DNA of 64,000 bases from Vesta saturnalis (Eukaryota; Arthropoda; Insecta; Coleoptera; Lampyridae). Of the stretch, positions 24,001-35,236 are shown piece by piece (the first letter of the stretch is position 1; the number at the start of each line of letters is the position of its first letter). Where the stretch lies: contig JARFJB010002196.1 of NCBI GenBank assembly GCA_036346205.1, positions 145,001 to 209,000 of the forward strand. The letters run 5' to 3'. Position numbers and translations under genes: made by a program. The notes beneath the pieces are model-generated. The model was not told the origin of the DNA, did no database searches, and was given only the letters and a program-made list of their open reading frames with translations.

Positions 24001-26215
24001 TCTCCCACTCAATTCTAAATACATCTTTACATTTATATTACTTGCGAATTGGCGGTGACGCAATTTAAATTTTTTGAGATTATGTTTGGTCTAAAGACTA
24101 AATTTTTGCTATCTTTGTTTAAAGTAAACTGAGAAGTTGTAAAGATAAGAAAGAGTTTTGGTTGTAATTATATTTTCAGCTGAATACAAAGTTGTTCTAT
24201 GGGCTAGTTTTGAATCGATTGATTCTTACTTTGTCATTCCAAAAATTAGTTTTAAGCAAAAATATTGTATATTTTGCAGTAGTACTGGATACTGGGGGGC
24301 AGGGGTCTAAAGTGGTATTTTGTTGTTTCGGGATAAAAAGGTAGTAAGCTAACTTAATCGGGATAACCTAGAAACAACTTTAAGCTCCTAGTATGTTGTC
24401 CTGGATGTTTGGAGTTAAATCTCACTATAATTATAATTTAAATTATTTAAGTATTTTGGGTCCCGGGAGGGGAAGTCTATTTTTTTGCAGGCGAAGACGC
24501 CAACGATAAAAACACGCTAGTGCAAACGGGGATAGATCTTGTTTGAATTAGATACCTGTCAAGCTAAACAAACCTTTGTCTTCAACAGTTTTACAAGTCG
24601 TGCGAACAGTGTTTTTAGCAGTCGGAGATACCATTTATGAGATATGCTTGTGCTAATGGAGATATATAACCTAAAGGAACTTATATCTTCAAAAGCTTTG
24701 CCATTTATACGAAGAGAGTAATATGTCATTTGCATATCAGTGAATTAAGTTGTTGGTGGAGAATAACATATCGTTGATGTCAAAGAGGAACACAAAGTGT
24801 GCATCAACTTGACAAACCTCATCGAAATCCTTAAATTTCAGATATTTAAGGCCGTGGATAAGGTTGATTAAGCTTATGCGCAGTTTGTTTGTATCTCACA
24901 TTAACGATATGCTTCTGAAAATATTGTCACTTATATCAAGCTGACATTGAACGTAAAGACGTCCCATATCTCAAAAATAATTGAGAAAACGCAATCTTTT
25001 GTTTGACAAAAGAAGAATGGCACAGTATTGCGGAAACCGTATATTTCTACCTTCACTCATAGCCGAGCTATTTTGGAAAACTGTAAAAATGGGACACACT
25101 GTACAACTACTATTGTATGGTCAACTTGGAACATCCAATGTGAATTATTTGCTGTAGTAGTGGGCGTTATATAAGTTCCTATTTCCGACAGTAGTATATG
25201 AAACAAGTACCCGTGTTATATGAAACTGTAAATTTTCATCATTATTACGCATAATTAAAATGCTTAGCTTTTTTGGGGTTTTAGCTGAAACAAATTTATG
25301 AAATATGAAAAAGTGAAAACGCAAACATAAGTCTGTCATTAATATAACTGTTACGTTAGGTAAACTGTTATGTTAATAGCAGGATTATTTACCGCAGCAT
25401 TAAAATGTTTAATACAGTCTTAATTTTAATTTACAATATCCAAAACCTCTATTAGTTAAAATCACTATTAAAGTTTCTTTTACCATCGCGTGGATGTTTT
25501 TGTTTCATTTCCGAAATCACGTGCAACCGCTCGCTTAACCGCCCTAGCAAACTGACAAACGGCGTTTATCCCAACTCTTATGGATAACCACGTCCATCTT
25601 GAGAACGTCACCCAATATTTATCCCACTAAATCAAAATCAACCACTCTTAAGGCGTTTTAATGTCATATGACTTTGCCGAGCAGAAAATCTGAATCGGAG
25701 TCAACGCAACCGATAATTATACGCCATCTTGAACGTTCTAAGAAAAACGTAATATCGTTCAATTAAATTCAAATTCACTCAATGAAACATTCAAAACTAA
25801 ACTCAACTTTTTATGAAAGTCTTACGTAAACGCGAAATTTCCTTTCGCAAAATTCAATAAACTTCAATTCTATTTGCTCTTGAATAATACGTAAAATTTT
25901 GATTTTCTATTACAGTCCACTTATATGTCTAACTGTACATTAAATACCTAAATTATATTTTATACTGGCGTCCACAACATTATCCGGTTATGCGCTACTC
26001 TTTTCCGTTAATTTGAAATATAAATTCCTTCGTATATTGTGACCACACGGTACCTGCAGTGTCGTCCTTGCGGGGCTAATCTGCATTAAAACTGGCTCTG
26101 GAATATTAAAGTCCACATGTGTGTAATATTTCAAATCTGCATGTGGTGAGGGCACACTGTCTACAAATGGGATAAATAAAGCTTATTTATCAAAGTAATA
26201 CTTTATTTTACAGAA
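21011..26215. other. AT-rich sequence, no gene seen
   Basis: No coding region or RNA gene is supportable over about 5 kb. At 25092-25108 the minus strand reads TGTACAGTGTGTCCCATT, like the CAGTGTGTCC ends of the palindromic element at 46 kb, so an eroded DNA-element end may lie here. Confidence 0.5.
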
Positions 26216-26218
26216 AAT

Positions 26219-27840
26219 TTAGAAATACAGTTTATTTTGAATGAAAGTCTCTAAACCAGGTTCTATCTTTAAGAACACAAAAAAGGCATCGCATAATGTG
26301 CACTTTATTCCTGATATACCAGTACATTTTTCTTGACGGCAGCTTTGTTCTTCCTTCAGATTTGCAACCATGGGAGGGTGTTCGGCATATATGTTTCTCG
26401 CGGAATTGAAGGTTCTACTCTTCCTGGTCGACCAACACCTTTTTGCATTGGAAGTTCGCTGAACTTCCACAGCGAAATTATCTTCCAAAGATGTGTATCA
26501 CGAATTAGGTATTCCGCAACTCGTAGTTTAAAATTATGCAGTTCCAACATATTAGATTTTGGTAATTTAATAATAATATTACTAATAAATGCTTGTATTG
26601 ATTATTTGAAGTATAAAGTATAAACTGACAAATCAATAGACATATGTTCAGTTAAATTAGTCGGTTTTCTTTTCTTGTCCCTGAAGTCTCTTAACGAAAG
26701 AAAAAAAAATGTATTACATCTACATGATGCATTTAAACATACACAAAAAAAAGTGGGAAATAACATACTTATCACACTAAAAAAAAGTAGAACAATGGTG
26801 TAGTAATATAGTGCACAATCGTTTGCTATTACTCGCGACACATCTGCCTTTTAATATAGCGTTTGAATGCCAAAGAGTTAAGAAGCATTAATTAGTAATT
26901 TTTAGAAAACTCTCCTGTGTAACTAATCATCTTTATACTGCATCCAGGAATTTACAACCGCAGAATCCATAAAATGTTCAATCACTCGTACAGGCCATTT
27001 CCTTATGGTATGACGTATGGACTGAAATTAAGCGAATGGTTAAATCGAAACCACCCATATTGTTATAGCGATGAATAACATATGGTTGGCTGATGTTTAT
27101 GTATGCCTTGATGTTTTTTGAATACCGTCTTGCATTTTTAAAGGATGCGTAGAATGAATTGTAGAGGCAAGAAGCATTGAACGATTGCCCATCTACTTGA
27201 CAAGCTGCATTTTATAATCTGATCGGGTGACAGAATCAATAGACCCTCGAGCTCTGATTTGATTGTCAGGTTTCAGATTACCTGCAGCAGAAAATCGACT
27301 CTTCATTATCGTACCAGTTCCAGAAATTTTTCTGTTTATGAGGGCGTCTTGTAGTACCTGTAAAAATACGAGTTTGAACTTTCCTTACATGTTTCACTTC
27401 TCAGCACAGCACGTCCGCCATCTCCAAATTTTTTCTGGCCATTAATTTAGGAGGAAGTCTTTGGTTGAGCCTCGGTAAACCTCAGAAGTCGAACAGTTTT
27501 TGAAGCTAGGCCAAATTTTTGATACTATTAAGATTACGTTTTCGTGGTACCTACATATTGTCTCACGTGGAAGTTATAAACCTGCACGGTAAAAAGCTTC
27601 TTCCACAATTTGTTATTTTCTTCTTGCTCATCTGTCACATTCTAATCATTTGTAACATTTATAGCATTTCTCAATCAAAATTATCGGTTGCAGGTCATTG
27701 ATCTGGTATGAGTTTGGTTCTATAATGTCCACACCAATACATTTTAGTTCTTGTATATCCCAATGTACTCATAATCAAAGTAGCTCCAATAAATGTTTTA
27801 ATTATAGTGTTCAACACCTTTCCTTTCTGCTGTGAATAAT
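26219..27840 (-). pseudogene. piggyBac transposase 1, middle and C-terminus
   Basis: Recognisable segments are KTFIGATLIMSTLGYTR (about 27810-27760), then TGTIMKSRFSAAGNLKPDNQ and LVKWMGNRSMLLASTIHSTHP (27320-27140). Next come KWPVRVIEHFMDSAVVNSWMQY (about 27005-26935) and a Cys-rich end EQSCRQEKCTGISGIKCTLC (about 26350-26290), the cross-brace type C-terminal domain of piggyBac proteins. Many stops and shifts lie between. The part around the first two catalytic Asp residues (27700-27400) is too decayed to read. Confidence 0.75.
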
Positions 27841-27843
27841 ATA

Positions 27844-28927
27844 CTGGGTGATGCAAACAGGTGGTTCGCCCCTATAACTTTTATTTGTTTATATAGATAA
27901 ATGAAATTTGGTAGATAGATATGTCTGAATTTTTGACATATTCAATTTTTTTGTCATTTCGGGTTTGCTCGGCAGTGATGTTAACTTTCTTATTTTGAGC
28001 GACCGGTATATTGTTGCTTATTTTGATAGAAAACAACATTCTGAAAATAATAATACCCCATCTGTCACTTTTGATACCTGACCTAAAAAATATTTAAATT
28101 TTTAAATTTCAATTTAGAGTGCATTGAATCGGTTAAAATTGTTAATTTGACATCAGATAGTTACCTAAAATTTAACAATATCTTTTTAGAAATTAAAAAT
28201 TATTATTAATTTTATTAAATACATAAATAAAAAGTTTACCTCGAGTAGGACTTGAACCTACGACCTGTACTTTGTCTTAGTATAAAGTATTGATTGTGTA
28301 TAACGTTATTCGTGGTTACATTTCATGAAATTTTAAGGTGACTAAATAGGTTAGGTACAAAAACACAAATTTGAAAATGTTTATGTTAAGTTAAGAATTT
28401 ACTACGCTGCCCTTTTTCCTTAAAAAAGTAAATACAAATTTAATTAACGCATAATCAATATTCAATCGTTTTAATCCAGATTTAAAAAAATATATGTATT
28501 ATTTTATGTTAGTACTTAATATTTCGTTTAAAATATCCACTTTTAGATCTTTAATAAAATTAAAATAAAAAAAAACCTCTAAGAAATATTGAAATTAATA
28601 AATTAAAATACTGGCAGATTAAATACCGTAGTAATAGGCAATCGTCATATTTAATACTGATTAAACACGGATTGTGTGGTATCAAAATATTCTTTTTTTA
28701 ATTTTAACCGATTTAAGGCACTCTAGATATAATTTAAATATTTTTTAGGTTAGGTGTCAAAAAGTGACAAGTGGGGTATTATTATTTTCAGAATGTTTTC
28801 TATCAAAATAAGTAAAAATATACCGGTTGTCTCATTTAAAATAAGAAAGTTAAGGTCATATAAATAAGGTTATACTTATAAACAAATATAAAGGTATACC
28901 GGCGAACCACCTGCTTGTGACATCCAG
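27844..28927. mobile_element. Foldback element D inside piggyBac 1
   Basis: The left end CTGGGTGATGCAAACAGGTG and right end (reverse complement CTGGATGTCACAAGCAGGTG) continue as inverted repeats, 27844-28140 against about 28697-28927. The left flank is TA and the right flank TT, so the TA duplication is imperfect. Flanking piggyBac coding reads up to both ends. The loop contains a tRNA T-arm-like motif and the tail found at 7829-7892. Confidence 0.75.
28190..28275 (-). repeat. SINE-like unit with B-box-like motif
   Basis: On the minus strand CAGGTCGTAGGTTCAAGTCC forms a perfect 5-bp T-stem (GTAGG/CCTAC) and contains GGTTCAAGTCC, which fits the RNA polymerase III B box. It is followed by TACTCGAGGTAAAC and a T-rich tail shared with 7835-7892. 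I cannot find a convincing A box or a whole tRNA fold, so this is a relic rather than a tRNA gene. Confidence 0.5.
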
Positions 28928-28929
28928 TT

Positions 28930-29335
28930 TGTTAGGTGAAAAACCCCTGACCAAATATTGGAAAAAATTAGCGTAGGATTTTCAACCCTTTCGAGTATCG
29001 GTTTCCCTGTCTTTATCCTGGAAATTCAGGATCAAAATTATTCTTAGAGCACCAGGCTTTAGGAACATTCGCAGCAGAAGCAGATCTTGGACTTGAAGAG
29101 AACGCTTTAAAATCGACCCATTATTTGAAATTATGTCTACAACATTTTCATAAATTTAGGGAGGTCCTGCCAAAAGGGCCCCTCGTCCGAATCAGAAGAA
29201 TAAGTTGCAGCTGCCAATTCTTCTGTGTGGTAAGTTATACTACTCCATCTTCATCGGTCTCATAGCATACCAGCAAGAATTTCAGCTAAAAATTCATCCG
29301 TTAATTGGGTTTTTCCTGAAAGAAGGTAAAAATTA
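28930..29335 (-). pseudogene. piggyBac transposase 1, N-terminal region
   Basis: The minus strand reads SGKTQLTDEFLAEILAGML, then EELAAATYSSDSDEG, an acidic Ser/Asp leader typical of piggyBac N-termini, followed by decayed sequence up to element D. The position upstream of the transposase core, on the same strand and inside the same TTAA-type end, supports the call. Confidence 0.5.
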
Positions 29336-29463
29336 ATTTTAAATGGAATTTAAACTTTAGTTTAAACTGACATTGTTCAGTAATAATGTACACATTTGCG
29401 TATTGGTACTACAGCGTTAGGTAATAATGTACACGGTTTTGTGCAAATTAGTTAAGGGTTAAA

Positions 29464-29739
29464 GGAATTTCTGGACCTCTAACATGAAAACTGATGAAAT
29501 AGTGTTTGCATACTTTATGTGTCAAACCACTGACAACACGTTGGGTACAACCTGAACATTCCGCATAGGAATGATAACTTATGGACTGCAATTACAGTAT
29601 GGACCTATTGAATGATTTTATTATAACTAAAGCCGCTGCTCTGCCAACACAACGGAGAGAAAAAATTTAAATATTTGTATACATATGTAGACGCAACGAC
29701 CGTGGAGGATATAATTAGATTATATTGTCTGTTCCATAA

Positions 29740-29783
<44 letters not shown>

Positions 29784-31140
29784 TTTTTTTGTTTATGATC
29801 AGTTTTAAATAGTTAGGGATGATGACTATTAAAAAAGACGTTGTTTGATGTAAACTGTAACTTATTAAATATGCAAGCCTAATCAACACTTAAACGTGTC
29901 TGTATTAAGTTTTTATAAATAAATTTTATATAATATTGTAATTGCTTGATTTAGAGATATTTAGGGAGGCTGTTATGTATTTTAGTAAAGCCGATTTATA
30001 GAAATTGTTCGGATCCAATATATTCGGTTGCTTATAAACTAAGGAGGAAATGTACTATGAGGGTGTCTTTGAGAATATTTTAAGTATTTTTTTTTGTGAA
30101 CGAGAGCCACAGATTGAAGGGCGGTTTTTCTACAGTGTCCTCATCCCACAATCCACTATAGATTTTACAAATACCAGATCAGATCAGAAATATTATTAAT
30201 TGATTTAAGGGCATTGATATAATCTATCCAGCGAATGTGTTTGTCTATTATAATTACTAAATAGTTGCATTGCGTTCTACTGATTTTAGTACTTGAATTA
30301 ATATTTTAAATTAAAAAACACGTTTACGTTTTAATGCCATTCTTAAAACTGACGTACTAAACGGTCTACTGGGTAGATCAATATAGGCAAGTAACGTCGT
30401 TATACGTACGAAAAATTCGTGTTATATTAACCTTGTTATCGTTGTTATCAATTACGGTTAATGAAGACGTCCATGGTGACAAGAAGCCGTTAATCATAAT
30501 TATTAATTACCAATTTCAGATACATAATTGAAATCACTTTAAAACCTTTCTCTATTAACCATTATTACATACGTGTTCGTATAAACTAACACTTTCCTGT
30601 AATGCTGCGTGTAATGTGAAATTCTTTATGTACGTAAAAATAAGTAAAGCATTTAGTGCCCGTGCCTTACGCTTTTAAGTGAATGTTTTTTCCATTTCGC
30701 GTCAAATCTGCCTTACCCTATTGTTATCTCTCTGTGACATGGGTACCTCAATTTAAAACGTTTATAACCTAGAGCGTTCATCTTACTTTACCGCCCGCCA
30801 TTAGAAAAACTGAATACACACTCACCTTCTTACCTAAATGTCATATGTTAGAATGACAAAGATATATAACTTCACGAGCAGTATAAATATAAGCGCTAAT
30901 CCGTTTTGGAAACATCCAGTTTACCGACTATACTCGTATCTTCCTATTTACTTATCACACTGAGCAAGAAATGTCATATTGGACACGTGTTTGTGATATT
31001 GTTCAAAATTACGCAATATTTAAACTGTGTGTTGACATAGCAGTATATAATTTGAATGATGAATAATGCTAATATACGAATAATAATGTAATGTGATTAT
31101 ATGTTTAATTACTTATTTTTGTAATCTTTACTGAATTCGC
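29464..31140. other. AT-rich spacer with TA microsatellite
   Basis: A (TA)n run lies at 29743-29781. Nothing else is recognisable. Open frames overlapping the TA run encode Tyr-Ile repeats only. Confidence 0.55.
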
Positions 31141-31146
31141 AATCAT

Positions 31147-31750
31147 TTAGATTAACATAGGTTTCCAATAAAAATTCTTTGAGAGATTTTGACACCACGT
31201 CAGAAATTTTTGGGGAAGGTAAAATAAAGGGCTTTACCACTCTACAGAATAATATTCAGCTTAAAGAATTAGTTCCAGTATTTACAAAACAAAATTCATT
31301 TCCTGACGACATTTCCATTGCAGGAGAGAAGTACATCGTCTGTTTGTTCGGAGGTGATGTGGACACACAAAATTTGTATAACCTGCGTTATCAACAATTT
31401 AGAAAGGGTGCTGCGACCAGTAAAATAAATCTTGCACGACTGCCCCCAACACAAGACGCTGCCAGATTCCACTCTTATCGTACATACCACATAGTTCAAA
31501 AATGGTTAGGTTTTTAATTAAACTCTTTAGACTGGGGTTGGATGCGCACTGATCAACGGGTAGCTCCAATGCATGCAAGTAAAATTGATTTTATGTCGCT
31601 GCAAAGTACAGTGCGAGGATCTTGCAGTTGTAAAAAAGCGGGCCTAAACTGCTCAAGCCTTTGTACTTTCTGCCTTGGACAATCATGTGAGAACGCTTAT
31701 ACTGATGATTTGGAAGACAACGGCGAAGATGAGGATATGGATGCCATCAC

Positions 31751-31757
<7 letters not shown>
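31147..31757 (+). pseudogene. Fragment of multi-copy FEN/PIN-like, Cys-tailed protein family
   Basis: The frame carries FDTTSEIFGEGKIKGFTTL, a spacer, LARLPPTQDAARFHSYRTYH and QKWLGF. After an in-frame TAA at 31515-31517 it continues with LDWGW and a Cys-rich end CSCKKAGLNCSSLCTFCLGQ. I recognise this arrangement (GCDTTS..G.GK, LPPT..A..H, DWGW, CSC.K.GL.CS..C..C) from large uncharacterised proteins present in many copies in arthropods and cnidarians. Their function is, to my knowledge, not assigned. The Gly-Cys-Asp motif is Asp-Phe-Asp here. The N-terminal two thirds are missing, and a TA microsatellite ends the fragment. A longer copy of the same family lies at 41.1-44.3 kb. Confidence 0.6.

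Positions 31758-31823
<66 letters not shown>
31755..31823. repeat. TA microsatellite
   Basis: About 34 TA units directly after the Cys-rich tail. Tyr-Ile open frames here are artefacts. Confidence 0.95.
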
Positions 31824-31829
<6 letters not shown>

Positions 31830-31984
31830 GGTCCGGCAACAAGAGCGCCTTCTTCTATATCTTCCGTTTCATATAAGATAGATTAATAAAATTTGGGATA
31901 GGGTTATAGTTTAATTGTGTGCATATTTTAAAACTATTCACGTGTATACAGGTTTTCTTTAAAGATGACCAAACTATAATAAAA

Positions 31985-32140
31985 AAAATTTAAATGGAAC
32001 ACCCTGTATATTATTACTTTTTTGAATTCTACACATTGTTCCTAACAAATTCGCAATATATTTCCCTATCCCTAAATATAGCCGTTTTTGAGTTACGTCG
32101 ATTTTTATTAAAAAAATTGAAATTACAGAGATAGCTTTCA
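31985..32140 (+). repeat. Dispersed repeat flanking piggyBac 2 (left copy)
   Basis: The stretch GGAACACCCTGTATATTATT through CCCTAAATATAGCCGTTTTT matches 35083-35180 in the same orientation with moderate divergence. It contains a CACCCTGTAT motif like the ends of elements A and B. It looks like part of an older DNA element into which piggyBac 2 inserted. Confidence 0.5.
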
Positions 32141-32255
32141 AAATGTACCTCCTTAACCCATTAACCGCCGCACATGAAAATAAACATTCACAAATGGAAT
32201 TTTTTACTTAATTATGTTTTTTGTATCCTAATTAAGGCATAGTTAAAAAATATAC

Positions 32256-32256
<1 letters not shown>

Positions 32257-32344
<88 letters not shown>
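32257..32344. repeat. TA microsatellite within piggyBac 2
   Basis: About 44 TA units between the left end of the element and the transposase 3' end. It is followed by TACAGGGTGTTCG. Confidence 0.95.
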
Positions 32345-32347
<3 letters not shown>

Positions 32348-32417
32348 GGTGTTCGTAAAAAATAATGTTGCATTTTCGCATCAACAGCAGAATTAGTTAA
32401 AAAAAATAACAAATGCT

Positions 32418-34346
32418 TTAATTGTGAAAACTCTCAAAACATATAGGATGCAAATGCACATTGCACTTTTGGCACATGAATACTGATTGACTTTTACATT
32501 TTCGGCATCTTCTTCGTGCCTTTTCTGGATGACGTATTACAGTATGGCCAACGTCATCTTTCCTTACTTCATCTGGCAATTTAATTTTTGGTTGGTCTAC
32601 CTCTTCCTTGGTATACTGATGCTTCTTCCTCGTCACCTTCGTTGCTATCAACATTGTCAGTTTTGATAAGACCAGTGGTTATGTAGGATCTCAATTCTAA
32701 TTGGAAAATTTTAGAATCGTTAGCTATTCTGAATAATTTCCAGACGTTGACAATGACGCTGTCTAGGCAATTGATAAATAAAGGCCACCACCATTTTTTA
32801 CCTCTAACCCTTATGCGGTAGTTTGCAATTCCGTTGTCGTGGAGATCTACTCCGCCCATAAATTTATTGTATTCTTTTATAACCAAGGGCTGTTGAATGC
32901 TCACTTCCTTTTTTTCCTTTCTATTATAGCGCTTGGTGGTTTGTATTGGAGTTACCGTAATATTGTTAGATATTATTGTAACAACCGCATTGTCGTTCCA
33001 TCTGGTTATCCCAATTTGTGATGGAGAATCAAACCTATAGTCGTAGCAACCCCTGTCTCTATTTTTCATTTCCGACACTGGTATTATGTTGCACTTCTCT
33101 ATACAATTATCGCGTACCGTACCTGTTGCAAAGATATTCTTTTCAGTAAGGAAGTGGAGTAATTTAAAAGAAGAGAAAAAATTGTCAAAAAATATTCTAT
33201 GATATGACGTATTTGGAACAACCTTTAGTAAATCTACTACAACATCTGCTCCAAGGCCCATGTCAGTTTTATTTTCGCGTGCTCCACCATATGGAATAAA
33301 TTGAAATAAATAACCATCGTCAGAGCAAAGACACCACAACTTGTAACCGAAACGAATAGGTTTTCCCTTTATGAACATTTTCGCCAAATGTCTTCCATAG
33401 TAAGGTACCATTTCCTCGTCGATCGAAAGATTGTGTGAGAATATACCGAACTGTAAATTTTTTTTGTTTACGGCATCAAAAAATGGACGTAATTTTGAAA
33501 ACTTGTCAGTATTATCAAGCTTTGAATTATCACAAAAATGAAGATTTCTTTTTATGTTTCGAAATTTGCTTCTGTTCATGCAGTTTTTCACCAATGGAAC
33601 ACCCTTATCTTCATCTCGACTCCAATACATTTCCAATTCAGGAAGTGTGTGATATCCGGATAATATCATTATTCCTAGGAATTTCTTTATGTCGGTTATT
33701 GTAATTGAAAATCCATGTCGGTTGTTATCTGCTGCATATTTCACGGAAAAATTTAAAATTGAATTTAAAAGTTCTTTGTCGAAATAAAGAAAAAAATATT
33801 TCCAATGGTGATTTACCACCAAGAATTTCCTTTAGATTTTGTTTATGGTTAATTTCGTTGGATTCTGGTAATTTATTAAACATTGGGAGGGTTTTCTTCC
33901 ACTTTGGAACATACATCTTCTGTTTCTGCTTTTTTGATGTACCTTCTTCCACTTTGGAACATACATCTTCTGTTTCTGCCTTTTTGATGTACCTGTAGCT
34001 GCACATTGTTCAACGGAGCTTTCGGATGAAACATTATCATGCACCACAATCTCAAACGTCCCTAGTAAGTATTGTGGAATCTCGTTATCTACGGAAGAAT
34101 ATAATAATTGAATTAAAAAATTTAAGTTCCCAAATTTTGAATGGCGGAAAATAAAACGACAGAAAATAGAGAAGCATAAATACCTCGAAGCAAATTCTCA
34201 TCTATATCTTCTTCGTCTGTCAACTCATCTACATCTGGTGGTATAATAACGGCACCTACGTTATAACTATTGCCAAGATCCTCTACTTCCGCCTCAAATT
34301 CTTGCAAAGTAAGGGCATGTGTGTTATAATATTTATTGTAATCCAA
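32418..34346 (-). pseudogene. piggyBac transposase 2, nearly complete
   Basis: This is a DDE transposase that cuts at TTAA. From N to C: an acidic leader (VDELTDEEDIDENLL), a likely intron at 34089-34183 (CGAG|GTATTT to CCGTAG|AT), and the core from about 33790 to 32585. The core contains SIDEEMVPYYGRHLAK (first Asp), RIFFDNFFSS (second) and FMGGVDLHDNGIANYR (third). A C-terminal cross-brace RRRCRKCKSQSVFMCQKC..HLHPIC..SFHN ends at stop 32418-32420. All three catalytic Asp residues are present. Defects are a 52-base tandem duplication at about 33890-34000 that shifts frame, a frameshift in a T run near 33790, and one near 32590 (A run). No in-frame ATG is obvious at the very start. Few lesions suggest recent inactivation. 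Confidence 0.92.
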
Positions 34347-34984
34347 ATTTTTTTATCACACATAATTAGAAATAAATGTTATAAAATAACGGAACTAAAT
34401 ATTAAAATTTTTACAAAACCAAACGAAAATAATTAACTAGTTGACACAACTATCTCACAGCAACGATAATGAACAACTAAAACCGACCGTTATACTATTT
34501 GAGGTGCCAATTCGGCGAGACATGCCGATCTGTGATTCCGCTGATGATGCGCAAACGCAACATTATCTTTAGTTCTATATTGGAGTATGTTATTGTGTTT
34601 TAAAACAAATTTGCTTGATGTATACCTACAGTAGGTTCTCTACCTCTAGTGAAAATAAAATTTTATTTCATTTCGATAAAAAACCTCGGATTTATAAAAA
34701 TAAATACCGACGTATAACTTACAGCGTCAAAACCGCTGTCTTCTAATATTTGTATTTTGTATAAATAGTAATTTTTTTTCTTTAAAAAAATTATTCTATG
34801 ATGCTCGTATATACGTTTTAACATAAAGTAACTTTAAAATTTAAAAATCTTGAAATCAAAGGGCGAAAAAAAATTTTTGATTGAAATGTTGCGTTTTCGC
34901 ATCAATAGCGGTTAATGGGTTAACCCGTTGAAAAACAAAAGTTATCTAATTTATATCAGAACAAGTACACAGATACAGCTTTCT

Positions 34985-35200
34985 TATAATGCAAAGAAAA
35001 TGTCATAATTGCATACAGGGTGTATACAATTGACTTGCCAATCAGACATTATTCCAACTAGTAAAAGTTTACTTTTTCAAATAGAACATCCAGTATATTA
35101 TTCCGTTTTTGGTTTCTACATATTAACCCTTATCAATTCGATATACGATTCCCTGTCCCTAAATATAGCCGTTTCCGAATTATTTTCAAAATGTATAAGA
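34985..35200 (+). repeat. Dispersed repeat flanking piggyBac 2 (right copy)
   Basis: 35083-35180 matches 31985-32095 (AACATCCAGTATATTATT through CCCTAAATATAGCCGTTT) in the same orientation. TACAGGGTGTATAC at 35016 resembles ends of the mariner-type elements. Confidence 0.5.
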
Positions 35201-35236
35201 TTATTGGAACATTTTTTTAAATCCATGGCCTCGTAT

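Larger units (their letters stand above)
26219..29463 (-). mobile_element. piggyBac element 1, decayed and split
   Basis: Pieces of a piggyBac transposase occur in order on the minus strand from about 29330 to 26219, split by foldback element D. A probable right end is TTAACCCTTAACTAATTTGC read from 29463 downward, which begins with the TTAA target and the CCC start of piggyBac ends. Just inside it the sequence GTGTACATTATTAC occurs twice (29385-29435). I found no left end. Confidence 0.7.
32157..34919 (-). mobile_element. piggyBac element 2, complete ends
   Basis: TTAA at 32153-32156 and 34920-34923 flank the element, the hallmark piggyBac target duplication. Terminal inverted repeats are CCCATTAACCGC at both ends. 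A subterminal motif TGATGCGAAAACGCAACATT occurs at the right end (34885-34905, minus), at 34544-34563 (plus, variant) and at 32364-32384 (minus, variant). Length is 2763 bases, normal for an autonomous piggyBac. A (TA)n run lies inside at 32257-32344. Confidence 0.92.

Noticed and set aside
28249..28330. A functional tRNA gene on the minus strand
   Set aside because: Only the T arm and B box fit; acceptor stem, D arm and A box cannot be formed.
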